DNA from: Furfurilactobacillus curtus
GTDB taxonomy: Bacteria > Bacillota > Bacilli > Lactobacillales > Lactobacillaceae
DNA: 64,000 bases
Assembly (NCBI RefSeq): GCF_045862785.1
Contig: NZ_BQXO01000003.1
Span: forward strand, 124,001-188,000
Direction of reading: 5' to 3'
Position numbers and translations under genes: made by a program. Under the pieces are notes generated by a model. It searched no databases. It saw only the letters and a list, made by a program, of their open reading frames with translations, and was not told where the DNA came from. This document shows, piece by piece, positions 51,341 through 60,165 of this stretch. Positions within the stretch are counted from its first letter, which is position 1. The number at the start of each line of letters is the position of its first letter.

Positions 51341-51790
51341 ATGACTTTTTATAGTTATCAATTTATTGTATCTAATCAAAATCAAGGTCAGTATTTAAGG
51401 ATCGCGGTCATTTGTGTGCTAGTGGTCGTGACGCTGTTATTAATGACCCAATACTTGCGCCATCGTTGGGATGTTAAGTTTAAAGATTTAGCTGTGATTG
51501 CAGGGACATTCTTAATGTTAACGCTTGCTTATCAATATAATGACTTCACCAATCTTCAGGCTTCCTCAAAACAAAATGGACAAATCATTGCGACCGTTAA
51601 ACAAATCGCGCATCAACTCGATGTGAAACCGCAAACGCTAGCTGTAAATAACCCATCGCAAGCGAACACTGGTTTACTCGTTAAATCGGCAAATCACTAC
51701 TATAATGTTGTTTATAATGCAGATGGTTCACAATTTGTTTTGCAAAGGGTGAACCTAGTTAAAACACGAATTACTGTGAAGGGAGCGTAA
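51341..51790 (+). CDS. DUF3290 family membrane protein
   Basis: A 149-residue protein with two membrane helices near the N-terminus (about 20-42 and 52-70) and a soluble C-terminal domain (VKQIAHQLDVKPQTLAV, HYYNVVYNADGS). GGGAGG lies eight bases before MTFYSYQF; an upstream in-frame ATG is not used. It is followed after seven bases by a DUF421 gene; the pair is common in lactobacilli and its function is unknown. Confidence 0.82.
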   Translation: MTFYSYQFIVSNQNQGQYLRIAVICVLVVVTLLLMTQYLRHRWDVKFKDLAVIAGTFLMLTLAYQYNDFTNLQASSKQNGQIIATVKQIAHQLDVKPQTLAVNNPSQANTGLLVKSANHYYNVVYNADGSQFVLQRVNLVKTRITVKGA

Positions 51791-51797
51791 CTGACGC

Positions 51798-52442
51798 ATG
51801 GCAAGTTATCCCGACATCGTTTTAAAACTAATCATCGGTTTTTTATTTATCACTTTACTAATTAATTTTACTGGTAAAGGTAACTTAGCCCCAACCTCAG
51901 CGATGGACCAACTGCAAAATTACGTCCTTGGTGGCATCATTGGTGGCGTTATTTACAGTTCAACGATCACGTTAGCCCAATTTATTGTCGTATTGCTGAT
52001 TTGGGCCTTACTCATCTTGATCACCCGGTATTTAAAAACTCATGTTCATAGCATTGGTAAGTTTATCGACGGTCAACCCATCACGATCGTTCGGAATGGC
52101 CATTTACTCGTTGAAAATTGTCTACGAGCTAACTTGTCGGCTAAAGACGTCGACTTCAAGCTCCGAACGGTTGGTGCTTATGACTTAAACCAAGTCAAAC
52201 GTGCTATTCTCGAACAGAATGGCAGCATCACCGTACTTACGCTCGGTGACGAAGATGTTCGGTACCCGGTCATTGTTGATGGACAAGTCGATCCGGATGT
52301 TTTAGAACTAATGGGTAAAGATAACGCTTGGTTACAAAACGAATTAAATCAACAAGCTGTTAGCAATGTTCGGCAAGTCTATATGGCCAAGTATCAACAT
52401 GGGCAACTAAGTTTAATGCTTTATGATAATCAAGGCCGCTAA
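51798..52442 (+). CDS. DUF421 family membrane protein (YetF-like)
   Basis: A 214-residue protein with three N-terminal membrane helices (LKLIIGFLFITLLINF, NYVLGGIIGGVIY, FIVVLLIWALLILIT) and a cytoplasmic DUF421 domain with the typical DGQPITIVRNGHLLVENCLRAN (in part) and LRTVGAYDLNQVKRAILEQNG. Relatives are membrane proteins of unknown role. Seven bases after the DUF3290 gene and 54 bases before an Na+/H+ antiporter gene. Confidence 0.87.
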   Translation: MASYPDIVLKLIIGFLFITLLINFTGKGNLAPTSAMDQLQNYVLGGIIGGVIYSSTITLAQFIVVLLIWALLILITRYLKTHVHSIGKFIDGQPITIVRNGHLLVENCLRANLSAKDVDFKLRTVGAYDLNQVKRAILEQNGSITVLTLGDEDVRYPVIVDGQVDPDVLELMGKDNAWLQNELNQQAVSNVRQVYMAKYQHGQLSLMLYDNQGR

Positions 52443-52496
52443 ATTACCCTGTCGTTATTTCCATTCTTAAATTATCGTCGAAACGAGAGGCAACAA

Positions 52497-54500
52497 ATGA
52501 CCACTACATTTTTCTTTCTGATTATTCTAATTGGCGTTATCGCCGCGGTCATCGTTAACCGACACTTCCCGATTATTCCGTTACCATTGTGGTTCATTTT
52601 GATGGGTCTCATTGTGTCAATTTTACCGATGTACCACAACTACATTTTTGATCCAAATCTATTTCTCTTTTTTATCGTGACACCATTGTTATACAATGAA
52701 TCCCAATCTGCATCACGTTATTGGATCGGTCGTGGTGCAATTAATATTGCTTCTTTGTCTGTGGCTTTAGTCCTAGTGACGGTTGTTTTGGTTGGTGCGG
52801 CACTTCATCTGCTTTTTCCATTTTTGCCATTCGCACTGGCACTAGCGTTATGTGCTGTGGTTACACCAACGGATGCCTCTGCCGTCAGTGCCTTCGCTCA
52901 ACCTAACCCTGATTTCCAGATTCCTTTTACAATCTTGCAAAACGAATCTCTTTTTAACGATGCCTCTGGTTTCGTTGCCTTTGACCTTTCGCTACTGGCA
53001 TTTACGACCGGCACATTTTCAGCAAACGCAGCCGTTGGCAAGTTTATCTTCGAGTTCATTGGTGGGTTGCTTGTCGGCGTCCTAATCGGTTTCTTGTTCC
53101 ATTATCTTCGCCGTCTCTTAATTCTCGGCGATGATGACAGTCCTTTTGTCATGCTATCACTGGAGCTAATCGTGCCATTTCTGGTCTACTTTATCGCAGA
53201 ACAATACGAATTATCCGGTATTCTCGCAGTAGTAGCCGCTGGTCTCGTTCAAGGTCGAGAAAATGACAGCTTACAACTGATCTCGAGCCGGATGCAGTTA
53301 GTCCGTTCAAATGTATGGGAAATTGTCGAGGAAGCATTAACTGGTTTAGTCTTTGTCCTTCTTGGCATCTCATTACCAACCATTGTCATTCAAATTGTAA
53401 CCAAACACCCCGGACTATTAGGTCTACTCCTATTAATCAGCGTCGTTTTATATGGCTTGAAGTTCGGCCTACGCCTCCTTTGGTCGCGCTATCTCGTCTG
53501 GATGCACGTATCCAGTAATCATCGTTGGCAGGACAGTTGGTTAATGGCTGTTAGTGGCGCTAGTGGGACGATTTCCTTATCGCTGGCCTTCCTACTGCCA
53601 GCCTTAGGTAATAAACAACTACCGATTGATCGAAACGCTCTCATCTTTATCGTAGCCGTTGTTATCATGATTAGTTTGACCGTTGCTGCGATAATTGTCC
53701 CGAAAATGACAAAAGTGACAAAGTCATCCGTGGAAAAACCGATTTCACAATGGACCAGAGAAATGATTATGACCGCCATGAATACCGTCCGCGGCGATAA
53801 GGATCACCCCGCCGAAGCTCAAATTGTTGTAGACGCATTGAGCCAACAATTACATCAAAATAAAATTTCTCATCGTCGTGAGCGACGGCGTATTTTTGAC
53901 TTAGCTGATGCCACAGAGCGAACAGCAATCGCCGGTATGCACGACCGTGGTGAAATCACCGATGATGAATTCAACTACTATACTGAATTTCTCGACTTAT
54001 GCATCTCTACCGTTGACACCAATCCGTGGCACAACCTTATGTTAAGAATTCGGTTTAGTATTCATACTGGTCGTTTGTACCAAGATGTTCAATCGGGACA
54101 AGATATGTTTTTTACGACGCCATTAATTGCCGAACAATTCTATTGGCAACGTCAATTTCAAGCACACGGTGAAGACATTCGACCAATTGAAGAAGTCGGT
54201 TTCAATGCCGTGATTGACGCCTTAAAAGATTATCGTCACGCTCACGGTGGCAAAACAACCATTGAACTACATGCCGTTCAACGAACCTATCGCGAACGCC
54301 ACCGACGCATGAATATGCCCGTTCCTGATCCTAAAGTTGTTTATCAACTCTTTTTAACCGCCTTCCATGCCGAATATGAATTCTTTCAAACAGCAATTAG
54401 TGCGGGAAAAATGAGCGTAGGTCTCGCCGAAGAACTGCAACAACACATCATTTTTGATGAAATGGCCTACCTACAAAATAACAATTCATTTATCAGTTGA
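52497..54500 (+). CDS. CPA1-family Na+(K+)/H+ antiporter
   Basis: Cation/proton exchanger of the plasma membrane. The 667-residue protein has about 12 helices in the first 400 residues, the ion-binding region TPTDASAVSAF followed by NESLFNDASGFVAFD (about 123-160), and a long hydrophilic C-terminal domain of about 250 residues rich in charged residues. GAGAGG lies before the ATG. The preceding DUF3290-DUF421 pair is probably co-transcribed with it. A strong terminator follows. Confidence 0.92.
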   Translation: MTTTFFFLIILIGVIAAVIVNRHFPIIPLPLWFILMGLIVSILPMYHNYIFDPNLFLFFIVTPLLYNESQSASRYWIGRGAINIASLSVALVLVTVVLVGAALHLLFPFLPFALALALCAVVTPTDASAVSAFAQPNPDFQIPFTILQNESLFNDASGFVAFDLSLLAFTTGTFSANAAVGKFIFEFIGGLLVGVLIGFLFHYLRRLLILGDDDSPFVMLSLELIVPFLVYFIAEQYELSGILAVVAAGLVQGRENDSLQLISSRMQLVRSNVWEIVEEALTGLVFVLLGISLPTIVIQIVTKHPGLLGLLLLISVVLYGLKFGLRLLWSRYLVWMHVSSNHRWQDSWLMAVSGASGTISLSLAFLLPALGNKQLPIDRNALIFIVAVVIMISLTVAAIIVPKMTKVTKSSVEKPISQWTREMIMTAMNTVRGDKDHPAEAQIVVDALSQQLHQNKISHRRERRRIFDLADATERTAIAGMHDRGEITDDEFNYYTEFLDLCISTVDTNPWHNLMLRIRFSIHTGRLYQDVQSGQDMFFTTPLIAEQFYWQRQFQAHGEDIRPIEEVGFNAVIDALKDYRHAHGGKTTIELHAVQRTYRERHRRMNMPVPDPKVVYQLFLTAFHAEYEFFQTAISAGKMSVGLAEELQQHIIFDEMAYLQNNNSFIS

Positions 54501-54561
54501 TTTCATTTTAAATTGTCCAGTTCCATCTTTGCTTTTCCATGTCACTTTTCTGGCCTCGACC

Positions 54562-54600
54562 AAAAACAGCGTTCCCAATTTTAGGGAACGCTGTTTTTTA
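54562..54600 (+). terminator. Terminator after the antiporter gene
   Basis: AAAACAGCGTTCCC pairs perfectly with GGGAACGCTGTTTT across a seven-base loop, ending in six T residues; about 60 bases after the stop codon. Confidence 0.92.
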
Positions 54601-54742
54601 AATTGGAGAGGCTCGGTATTACATGCTTCCTAGTTAGGTCAAACTCACTGGAATAAGCGAACAAAATAAGGAATCAACCAACTCAAATAGCCGCCAATTT
54701 CAAAAATCAACCATCAGTAGCGGCTTAGAAACGTCCGCTCAT

Positions 54743-54877
54743 TCATAATAGATCACAAAGGGTGAAGGCCTGCTCCACAACTAACTGTTGTCGCAAACGT
54801 TCATCTTCATCGACTAATTCATCTAAAGAAATTTGTGCCAAGTCACGTAACTTTAGCAATTGAGAAAAATTTGGCAA
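54743..54877 (-). CDS. Small hypothetical protein, 44 residues, TTG start
   Basis: Acidic, Leu-rich helical peptide (LLKLRDLAQISLDELVDEDE). The frame is open 16 codons further, but GGAGG plus AAGG at 7-11 bases before this TTG points to the shorter form. It is followed by no other gene on the strand. No family recognised; coding status is likely but unproven. Confidence 0.4.
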   Translation of the reverse strand: MPNFSQLLKLRDLAQISLDELVDEDERLRQQLVVEQAFTLCDLL

Positions 54878-54965
54878 TTGGTCACCTTCCTCCCGGCAGC
54901 GAATATTTTCAGGACAAGCATCCAACTTCGCCGCTGGCGGTGCTCGATCCCATTATCCAGCCGTA

Positions 54966-55004
54966 AGTGTTTCACTACCTGACTAATTGTCATTTAAAAC
55001 ACTT
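54966..55004. repeat. Inverted repeat upstream of the small ORF
   Basis: AAGTGTTT and AAACACTT arms with a loop of about 23 bases, in the gap between the small ORF and the paralogous gene pair; could be an operator or part of a weak hairpin. Confidence 0.35.
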
Positions 55005-55027
55005 GCTCTCTTGCCACTAATCACAGC

Positions 55028-55261
55028 CTAGGTATGAGACAGATAAGTATAAGTCCGGTCAGAGTTACATTGGAACGTAAATTCATGGTCACAAGCATCA
55101 TTGGACCGCCAACGTGAAACGACATAATGAGACGACTGGGTGTGACGTAATTTATGACTCACAGTTTTGACCGTCTTTGTAATATCAGTATCTGCTTGAG
55201 TAGCAGCGCCTCGTAGAATTTGGTGTAGATCGTGAATAAAAGTTGCCGCATTTGTAATCAT
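55028..55261 (-). CDS. Hypothetical protein, paralogue of the 55425-55640 product
   Basis: A 77-residue soluble protein. It shares a pattern with the neighbouring gene product: FIHDLHQILRG near the N-terminus, then VSHKLRHTQSSHYVVSRWRS and DHEFTFQC, ending TYTYLSHT. GAGG eight bases before ATG supports it. The shared HxF..C and S/R-W-R positions mark a family I do not recognise. Probably a local duplication; both genes have their own ribosome binding site. Confidence 0.6.
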   Translation of the reverse strand: MITNAATFIHDLHQILRGAATQADTDITKTVKTVSHKLRHTQSSHYVVSRWRSNDACDHEFTFQCNSDRTYTYLSHT

Positions 55262-55424
55262 CAGACTAGCCTCGCTTTCAATTTGACTACTAACTTTGAT
55301 AAGTTATTATTAATCGCTATCTTGATTAGATTAAATAATACTTGCTGTTAACACGCAAAAAAAATGCCTAGCTTATCGCTGACATTTTTCATCAATTTTA
55401 CCTTAAATTTTAAAGTGCTGACGA

Positions 55425-55640
55425 CTAATGCATGTATAAATACGTCACCTGTTGGTCGTGGCAAGCAAACATAAACTCATGATTTAGTCCATCTTTAGCT
55501 CGCCATTTTGAAATTTCATAACGCCCACTTTGACTCCCTTTTAATCTAACCGTCACAGCCTTCAATGTTGCTTGATCATTCTCAACGTGACCGCGCAAAG
55601 TTGTTTTTAAATCATGCAAAAATTGTTCGCTATTGTTCAT
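55425..55640 (-). CDS. Hypothetical protein, paralogue of the 55028-55261 product
   Basis: A 71-residue soluble protein aligned to its neighbour by FLHDLKTTLRG, VRLKGSQSGRYEISKWRAKD and NHEFMFACHDQQ, ending VTYLYMH. AAAGGA seven bases before ATG supports it. A TTGAGG-N18-TAAAGT promoter lies about 50 bases upstream. A weak hairpin with T8 (55359-55390) between the two genes suggests separate transcripts. Function unknown. Confidence 0.65.
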   Translation of the reverse strand: MNNSEQFLHDLKTTLRGHVENDQATLKAVTVRLKGSQSGRYEISKWRAKDGLNHEFMFACHDQQVTYLYMH

Positions 55641-55686
55641 TAGTAAATCCTTTCTGTTAGCGACACTTCGTTCACATCTCTCTGTT

Positions 55687-55716
55687 ACTTTACCACTTTG
55701 GCATCCATTACCTCAA
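55687..55716 (-). promoter_or_regulatory. Possible promoter of the 71-residue hypothetical gene
   Basis: Minus strand TTGAGG, 18 bases, TAAAGT, about 45 bases before the start codon. Modest match. Confidence 0.35.
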
Positions 55717-55817
55717 CTTAGCGTCAGAAACAGGCGACGTCTGGTTAGCGTATCTTAGACTAGATAGACGATCACAGCATTATTCACTGTCAACCAACGT
55801 GAACTTTGCACCTAAAC

Positions 55818-55850
55818 AAAAAGCCATTCAAAAATTGAATGACTTTTACG
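55818..55850 (-). terminator. Terminator of pgi
   Basis: AAAAGTCATTCAA pairs with TTGAATGGCTTTTT (one mismatch) around a short loop; on the minus strand it ends in T residues about 105 bases after the pgi stop codon. Confidence 0.78.
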
Positions 55851-55955
55851 AAAAAACGATAATAATTCGCCGTAAAGTAGCATTGATGGTAGCCCTCAAA
55901 GCAAAAAGTAATCATCAACACATACAAATTCTAAAGAATCTAACAGCCCTAGTCC

Positions 55956-57308
55956 TTAGTCCTGTACACGTTTCTGGATTTCTTTAGTCTGTTCTTCAAA
56001 CCCAGGTTTGCCAAGTAAGGCAAACATGTTGACCTTATACGCTTCTACCCCTGGTTGGTTGAATGGGTTGATCCCATTCAAGTAGCCAGAAATACCCACG
56101 GCAATTTCAAAGAAGTAGATCAAGTAACCTAACGAGTATTCAGTCTGATTGGGGATGTGAACAGCCATAACCGGCACATCACCATCGGTATGCGCCAAGG
56201 TAACTGCACGGAAAGCTTGGGTGTTGACGTAATCCATCGTCTGCCCTTCAAGGTAGCCAAGTTGATCGAGATCATCAGCTTCCTTTGGAATATCAATGTC
56301 GTACTTTGGTTTGTCCACTTTAACGACAGTTTCCATTAGGTTGCGACGGCCTTCTTGAATGTATTGACCAAGAGAATGTAGATCTGTGGAGAAGTTTGCA
56401 CTAGAAGGATAAATTCCCTTTTGATCCTTCCCTTCAGACTCGCCCATCAATTGTTTCCACCATTCAGAAAATGAAGCCATGGTTGGTTCATAGTTTTCTA
56501 ATAATTCAGTTGTTTTACCCTTGCGGTATAAAATGTTCCGCAATGCGGCGTACTGATAGGCATCGTTCTTCGTCAAGTCAGTATCAGTATATTCGGCAGC
56601 AGCATCAGCAGCACCCTTCATCAATTGATCAATGTCAGCGCCAGATGCGGCAATTGGTAATAAGCCAACCGCGCTTAAGACGGAGAAGCGCCCGCCAATA
56701 CCATCAGGGACAACGAACTCTTCATAACCAGCAGCATCTGCTTCTGTCTTCAGCGCTCCTTTAGCACGATCAGTCGTTGCATAAATACGTTTCTTAGCAC
56801 CATCTTCGCCATATTTCGCAACTAAACGTTCTTTGAAAATTCGAAAGGCGATTGAAGGTTCCGTCGTTGTTCCAGACTTAGAAATAACGTTAACGGAAAA
56901 GTCGCGATCTCCGATGACATGAATCAAGTCGTGCACGTATGAAGAAGAAATCGAGTTTCCGGCAAATAACACCAGCGTTCCTTTGCGTTCACTAGCTGGT
57001 AGTGCTGTATAAAAGGCTTCATTCAAAAAGTCAATTGCAGCACGGGCACCAAGGTACGAACCACCAATTCCGATGACGACCAGCACTTCTGAATCACTTT
57101 GGATCTGTTTAGCAGCTGCCTTAATCCGGCTAAATTCTTCTTTATCATAAGCCGTTGGCAAATCTAACCAATCACGGAAATCTGCGCCAGCCCCTGTTCC
57201 ATTCCGTAACTGTTCATCCGCCGCATTTACCATTGCTTGCATTTCACCCAGTTCATTCTCATGAACAAACTTCGTCAGATTAGAACTATCAAAGGAAATA
57301 TATGCCAT
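55956..57308 (-). CDS. pgi: Glucose-6-phosphate isomerase
   Basis: Interconverts glucose-6-P and fructose-6-P in glycolysis. The 450-residue protein has VVIGIGGSYLGARAAIDFL (about 75), the SIS-domain NVISKSGTTTEPSIAF (about 140), the catalytic Glu/Arg region VPDGIGGRFSVLSAVG (about 200-215) and GINPFNQPGVEAYK near the C-terminus with the catalytic His upstream (NFSTDLHSLGQYIQEG). Length matches the short Firmicutes form. Monocistronic. Confidence 0.97.
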   Translation of the reverse strand: MAYISFDSSNLTKFVHENELGEMQAMVNAADEQLRNGTGAGADFRDWLDLPTAYDKEEFSRIKAAAKQIQSDSEVLVVIGIGGSYLGARAAIDFLNEAFYTALPASERKGTLVLFAGNSISSSYVHDLIHVIGDRDFSVNVISKSGTTTEPSIAFRIFKERLVAKYGEDGAKKRIYATTDRAKGALKTEADAAGYEEFVVPDGIGGRFSVLSAVGLLPIAASGADIDQLMKGAADAAAEYTDTDLTKNDAYQYAALRNILYRKGKTTELLENYEPTMASFSEWWKQLMGESEGKDQKGIYPSSANFSTDLHSLGQYIQEGRRNLMETVVKVDKPKYDIDIPKEADDLDQLGYLEGQTMDYVNTQAFRAVTLAHTDGDVPVMAVHIPNQTEYSLGYLIYFFEIAVGISGYLNGINPFNQPGVEAYKVNMFALLGKPGFEEQTKEIQKRVQD

Positions 57309-57501
57309 GCTTTGCCTACCTCTTTCTTAATTGTGTTTCCATTACTCAGTATACACTAAAACATTGATCCATGAGCAATGAAAGCCCACCCACACGATTG
57401 GTATGTACCAATACTCATTTACCGCTTCGGCCCCATTCAACTACTAAAAAAAGTGGTCTATTTTTCGTTTAGTTAGTGATTGGCCTTCGCCGCTGAGACC
57501 A

Positions 57502-57545
57502 AATTAAAAATCGCCTCCACCAAAGCAGGAGACGATTTTTAATAA
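57502..57545. terminator. Terminator after the glucose uptake gene
   Basis: AAAAATCG-CTCC and GGAG-CGATTTTT arms (one mismatch) flank a nine-base loop, with A- and T-rich flanks on both sides. It is 45-85 bases after the glcU-like stop codon on the minus strand. Confidence 0.82.
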
Positions 57546-57588
57546 ACTCATCACGTTCATGTGTTTTTAAAGCTGAGTCGTTGACCAG

Positions 57589-58482
57589 CTACATAATTCC
57601 GATCATAATGCCTCCGCCAATTATTAATGCAGAACCAATAATGATGTTCACCATTTCCCAGTGTGTCTTGCGCTCACCAAGCAACCAAATTGAACCAAAT
57701 GTGGAAATAATGATCCCCATTTGAGCCAATGAAAAGGCCACGGCCAAGCCCACTTTAACGGTAGCTAAGAACATGAATAGATTCCCAGTCCCCCAGAACA
57801 ATCCTGTAATAATATTCTTCCATGTTGGCGCTTGCCACATCTGACGACGCGCTCCGATCATTAAAACAAAGACAACAGCTCCCAGCAGCATGCCAATGGA
57901 TTGAGGAAAAACAACGGCGTGAGTGAAGTCGGTAGCATTGCCCACACCACCCCATTTTTCAAACGCTTTAATCACAATCGTGTAGGCCACATAACCAATG
58001 GTCGAAATTGTCATCGCACGTGCACCCGCTGCTGCACTACGCCCCTGACTCGTGTCACCAGGTTTGTGTGGATCACGCCGTGAGGTCAACGTTGCCCCAA
58101 CAATCAGTGCAATGACGGCAATTGTCCCCATTGTGTATTGTTTGCCAGTGACCCACTCTTGAAAAAGTAAAACCCCAGCCAAGGCATTGCCCGCCAACTG
58201 TAGTCCCGTGGAAAGTGGAATCGCCTTGGACACGCCCATCGCTTTCATAGAAGTGAATTGTCCTGCTTGCCCCACGACCCATAACAATCCGGAGAGCAAC
58301 CCAGCAATCCACACCTTTGCATCTAAGATTGGCTGAAAAATCAGCAGTGATAAAATACCAAATAATACGGCCCCCATGGTCATCCCTAAGGTCTGCTGTG
58401 CCGCCGACCCGCCCAGTTTACCAGAAACTAGTCCAATCGAGCCCCAAGCAATCACTGGAACTAACGCGATTAAAATGCCCAT
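57589..58482 (-). CDS. Glucose/ribose uptake protein of the GRP family (GlcU/RbsU-like)
   Basis: Membrane transporter of 297 residues with about ten helices, belonging to the GRP part of the drug/metabolite transporter superfamily. N-terminal LIALVPVIAWGSIGLVSGKLGG, QLAGNALAGVLLF and LGERKTHWEMVNIIIG fit GlcU. It lies 34 bases after a ROK glucokinase gene on the same strand, which supports glucose uptake by proton symport followed by phosphorylation, a PTS-independent route. Confidence 0.9.
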   Translation of the reverse strand: MGILIALVPVIAWGSIGLVSGKLGGSAAQQTLGMTMGAVLFGILSLLIFQPILDAKVWIAGLLSGLLWVVGQAGQFTSMKAMGVSKAIPLSTGLQLAGNALAGVLLFQEWVTGKQYTMGTIAVIALIVGATLTSRRDPHKPGDTSQGRSAAAGARAMTISTIGYVAYTIVIKAFEKWGGVGNATDFTHAVVFPQSIGMLLGAVVFVLMIGARRQMWQAPTWKNIITGLFWGTGNLFMFLATVKVGLAVAFSLAQMGIIISTFGSIWLLGERKTHWEMVNIIIGSALIIGGGIMIGIM

Positions 58483-58516
58483 TTGAAACTCCTTTAATTA
58501 ATTCAACATGTCATTA

Positions 58517-59542
58517 TTATTCGACAATCGTCGCTGCAACATTGGCCACCCGGGCCGATTCACTCAAGTCAATGTCATCCGCGAATCGCAACGCCAAAGA
58601 AGAAGCACCGATTACACCGGCATCATTGCCTAATTGAGCTAATTTTAATTGTGTCGATTGACGTACCGTAGTGAACGCCTCTTGTTGAAACGTCTTATTT
58701 ACTAAATCTAATAGGAATTGACCAGCAGCAGAAACACCACCACCGATAATCACAGCGCTGGGGTTAAGCACATTGGCCAAGTTTGCCACAGCCAAGCCAA
58801 GATATTGGCCCACCTTATTGGTGACTTCATTGGCCAGAAAGTCGCCTTGTTTAGCGAGATCAAAAACAATTTTAGAAGTAATTTCGTCCCCGTTATCCAC
58901 CATTTTTTTGAGCGTTGAGTTGCCAGAATATTCTTCTGCAAAATCATGGGCCAAATGAACCACCCCAGTAGCGGAAGCATATGTCTCCAAGCAACCATGC
59001 TTCCCACAAGTACATAAGTACCCACCGGGTTGCACGGTTACATGACCAATTTCACCACCGGCGCCGTTAACCCCGTGCTGTAACCGTCCACCAGCAATGA
59101 TACCGCCACCAACACCAGTTCCTAATGTGATGAAATCAACGTCTGGTTCGTTATCTCCAGCGCCTTTCCACCGTTCGCCGAGTGCGGCAACGTTGGCATC
59201 GTTGTCCAGTGCAAATGCCATATGAGTGCCGGATTCAATGTCTCTTTTCGCATACTGAAGCGTCTTCCAATTCAGGTTATAGGCAGCCGTTACAGTGCCC
59301 GCGTCCAAATCGACTGTCCCCGGCGTGCCCATGCCAATTCCGACAAAGTTATCCGGGTTCATTTGATATAGGTCTAAATGGTGATTGATCGATTGAATAA
59401 TATCAGGAATGATATGACTTCCCTCGTCCAAAATATTAGTTGGTATACTCCATTTTTGTTGCACAATGCCGTCTAAGGTTAAAATTGCGAATTTGATCGT
59501 TGTCCCGCCCAAATCAACACCGATTAACTTTTTTGCTGCCAT
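58517..59542 (-). CDS. glk: ROK-family glucokinase
   Basis: Phosphorylates intracellular glucose. The 341-residue protein has the phosphate loop IGVDLGGTTIKFAIL at the N-terminus, GMGTPGTVD, catalytic Asp in DNDANVAALGE (about 105), GTGVGGGIIAGG (about 132) and the zinc-binding CTCGKHGCLETYASA (about 175). GAGGAGG before MAAKKLIG sets the start; a 28-codon upstream open extension is rejected. It leads a two-gene unit with the GlcU-like gene, and a cre-like site lies about 126 bases upstream. Confidence 0.95.
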   Translation of the reverse strand: MAAKKLIGVDLGGTTIKFAILTLDGIVQQKWSIPTNILDEGSHIIPDIIQSINHHLDLYQMNPDNFVGIGMGTPGTVDLDAGTVTAAYNLNWKTLQYAKRDIESGTHMAFALDNDANVAALGERWKGAGDNEPDVDFITLGTGVGGGIIAGGRLQHGVNGAGGEIGHVTVQPGGYLCTCGKHGCLETYASATGVVHLAHDFAEEYSGNSTLKKMVDNGDEITSKIVFDLAKQGDFLANEVTNKVGQYLGLAVANLANVLNPSAVIIGGGVSAAGQFLLDLVNKTFQQEAFTTVRQSTQLKLAQLGNDAGVIGASSLALRFADDIDLSESARVANVAATIVE

Positions 59543-59637
59543 TTTAATTTTCCTCCTCTTAACAACCGTTTGTTTCACGATAGTTAACTCCCTTTGCCAG
59601 GTGAAGCCAAATGACCCAACCGTCATATATTGGCTCC

Positions 59638-59657
59638 AACGTAAAAAACTTTACGTT
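59638..59657. repeat. Inverted repeat AACGTAAA/TTTACGTT in the glk leader
   Basis: Perfect 8-bp arms with a four-base centre, 11 bases from the cre-like site and about 95 bases before glk. Candidate operator or leader hairpin. Confidence 0.5.
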
Positions 59658-59667
59658 ATATTCTCTA

Positions 59668-59686
59668 ATAATGTAAGCGGTTTTAC
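59668..59686. promoter_or_regulatory. cre-like site upstream of glk
   Basis: TGTAAGCGGTTTTACA resembles the CcpA operator consensus TGWAANCGNTNWCA with one mismatch. Its position upstream of the glucokinase-glucose transporter unit would allow CcpA control, in either direction. Confidence 0.6.
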
Positions 59687-59801
59687 AACCCTTTTTTAGA
59701 CTTTCATTGAACTTTCATCTATGTCAAGTTGCGAATCCATCAAGGATTCAACGCCCTGGTATAGTCCAATTATGTGTGAATTGCCTATGAAAATTTTTTT
59801 C

Positions 59802-59846
59802 ATAAAAAAACGCCGCAAGCACACTTAAGCAGTGTACCTACGACGC
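59802..59846 (-). terminator. Terminator of the DUF3892-like gene
   Basis: Minus strand: fifteen consecutive pairs (several G-T) between CGTCGTAGGTACACT and AGTGTGCTTGCGGCG, followed by six T residues; about 25 bases after the stop codon. Confidence 0.85.
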
Positions 59847-59867
59847 CCAGCATTTAATTCAGGGAGG

Positions 59868-60140
59868 TCAAAACTCCGGCAAAGCCATCAACTCATCTTG
59901 ATGGTGGTTTTCTTCATCCTTAGTCCACACAGCCACGTGGCCTTGCTCATTTGCTGACGCAATAATCCGCTCCTGACCGTGTTGATCAATGTAGTAGAAG
60001 TCATTTACCGTCATTTCCTCAAACAATGCGGGCAGTTGGTACTCCTTCTCATCAACCAGTTTAACGCGTACCACCTCACGAACACCCGAAATCCGACTCG
60101 GATTGCTTGTTAATCGAACAGCAGCAATTTCTTTTTTCAT
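59868..60140 (-). CDS. DUF3892-like small protein
   Basis: A 90-residue soluble protein beginning MKKEIAAVRLTSNPSRISGV, with VVRVKLVDEKEYQLPAL and a central DFYYIDQHGQERIIASANEQG that fit the DUF3892 beta-rich pattern, then an acidic His-rich tail (EENHHQDE). Function unknown. Own terminators on both sides make it monocistronic. Confidence 0.65.
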   Translation of the reverse strand: MKKEIAAVRLTSNPSRISGVREVVRVKLVDEKEYQLPALFEEMTVNDFYYIDQHGQERIIASANEQGHVAVWTKDEENHHQDELMALPEF

Positions 60141-60165
60141 CCCCGCACCTCACCCAAAATTATTT

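Larger units (their letters stand above)
55641..55955. other. Intergenic region between the small-gene pair and pgi
   Basis: About 315 bases. It holds a possible promoter for the 55425-55640 gene (55687-55716) and the pgi terminator (55818-55850). A short plus-strand open frame here runs into the pgi end and spans the terminator; it is not a gene. Confidence 0.65.
59543..59867. other. Intergenic region upstream of glk
   Basis: About 325 bases: AACGTAAA/TTTACGTT inverted repeat, a cre-like site, a TATGAAA/TTTCATA palindrome (59785-59803) and the terminator of the DUF3892-like gene. No further gene seen. Confidence 0.65.

Noticed and set aside
55799..55987. 62-codon plus-strand open frame
   Set aside because: Spans the pgi terminator hairpin and the antisense 3' end of pgi; no ribosome binding site.
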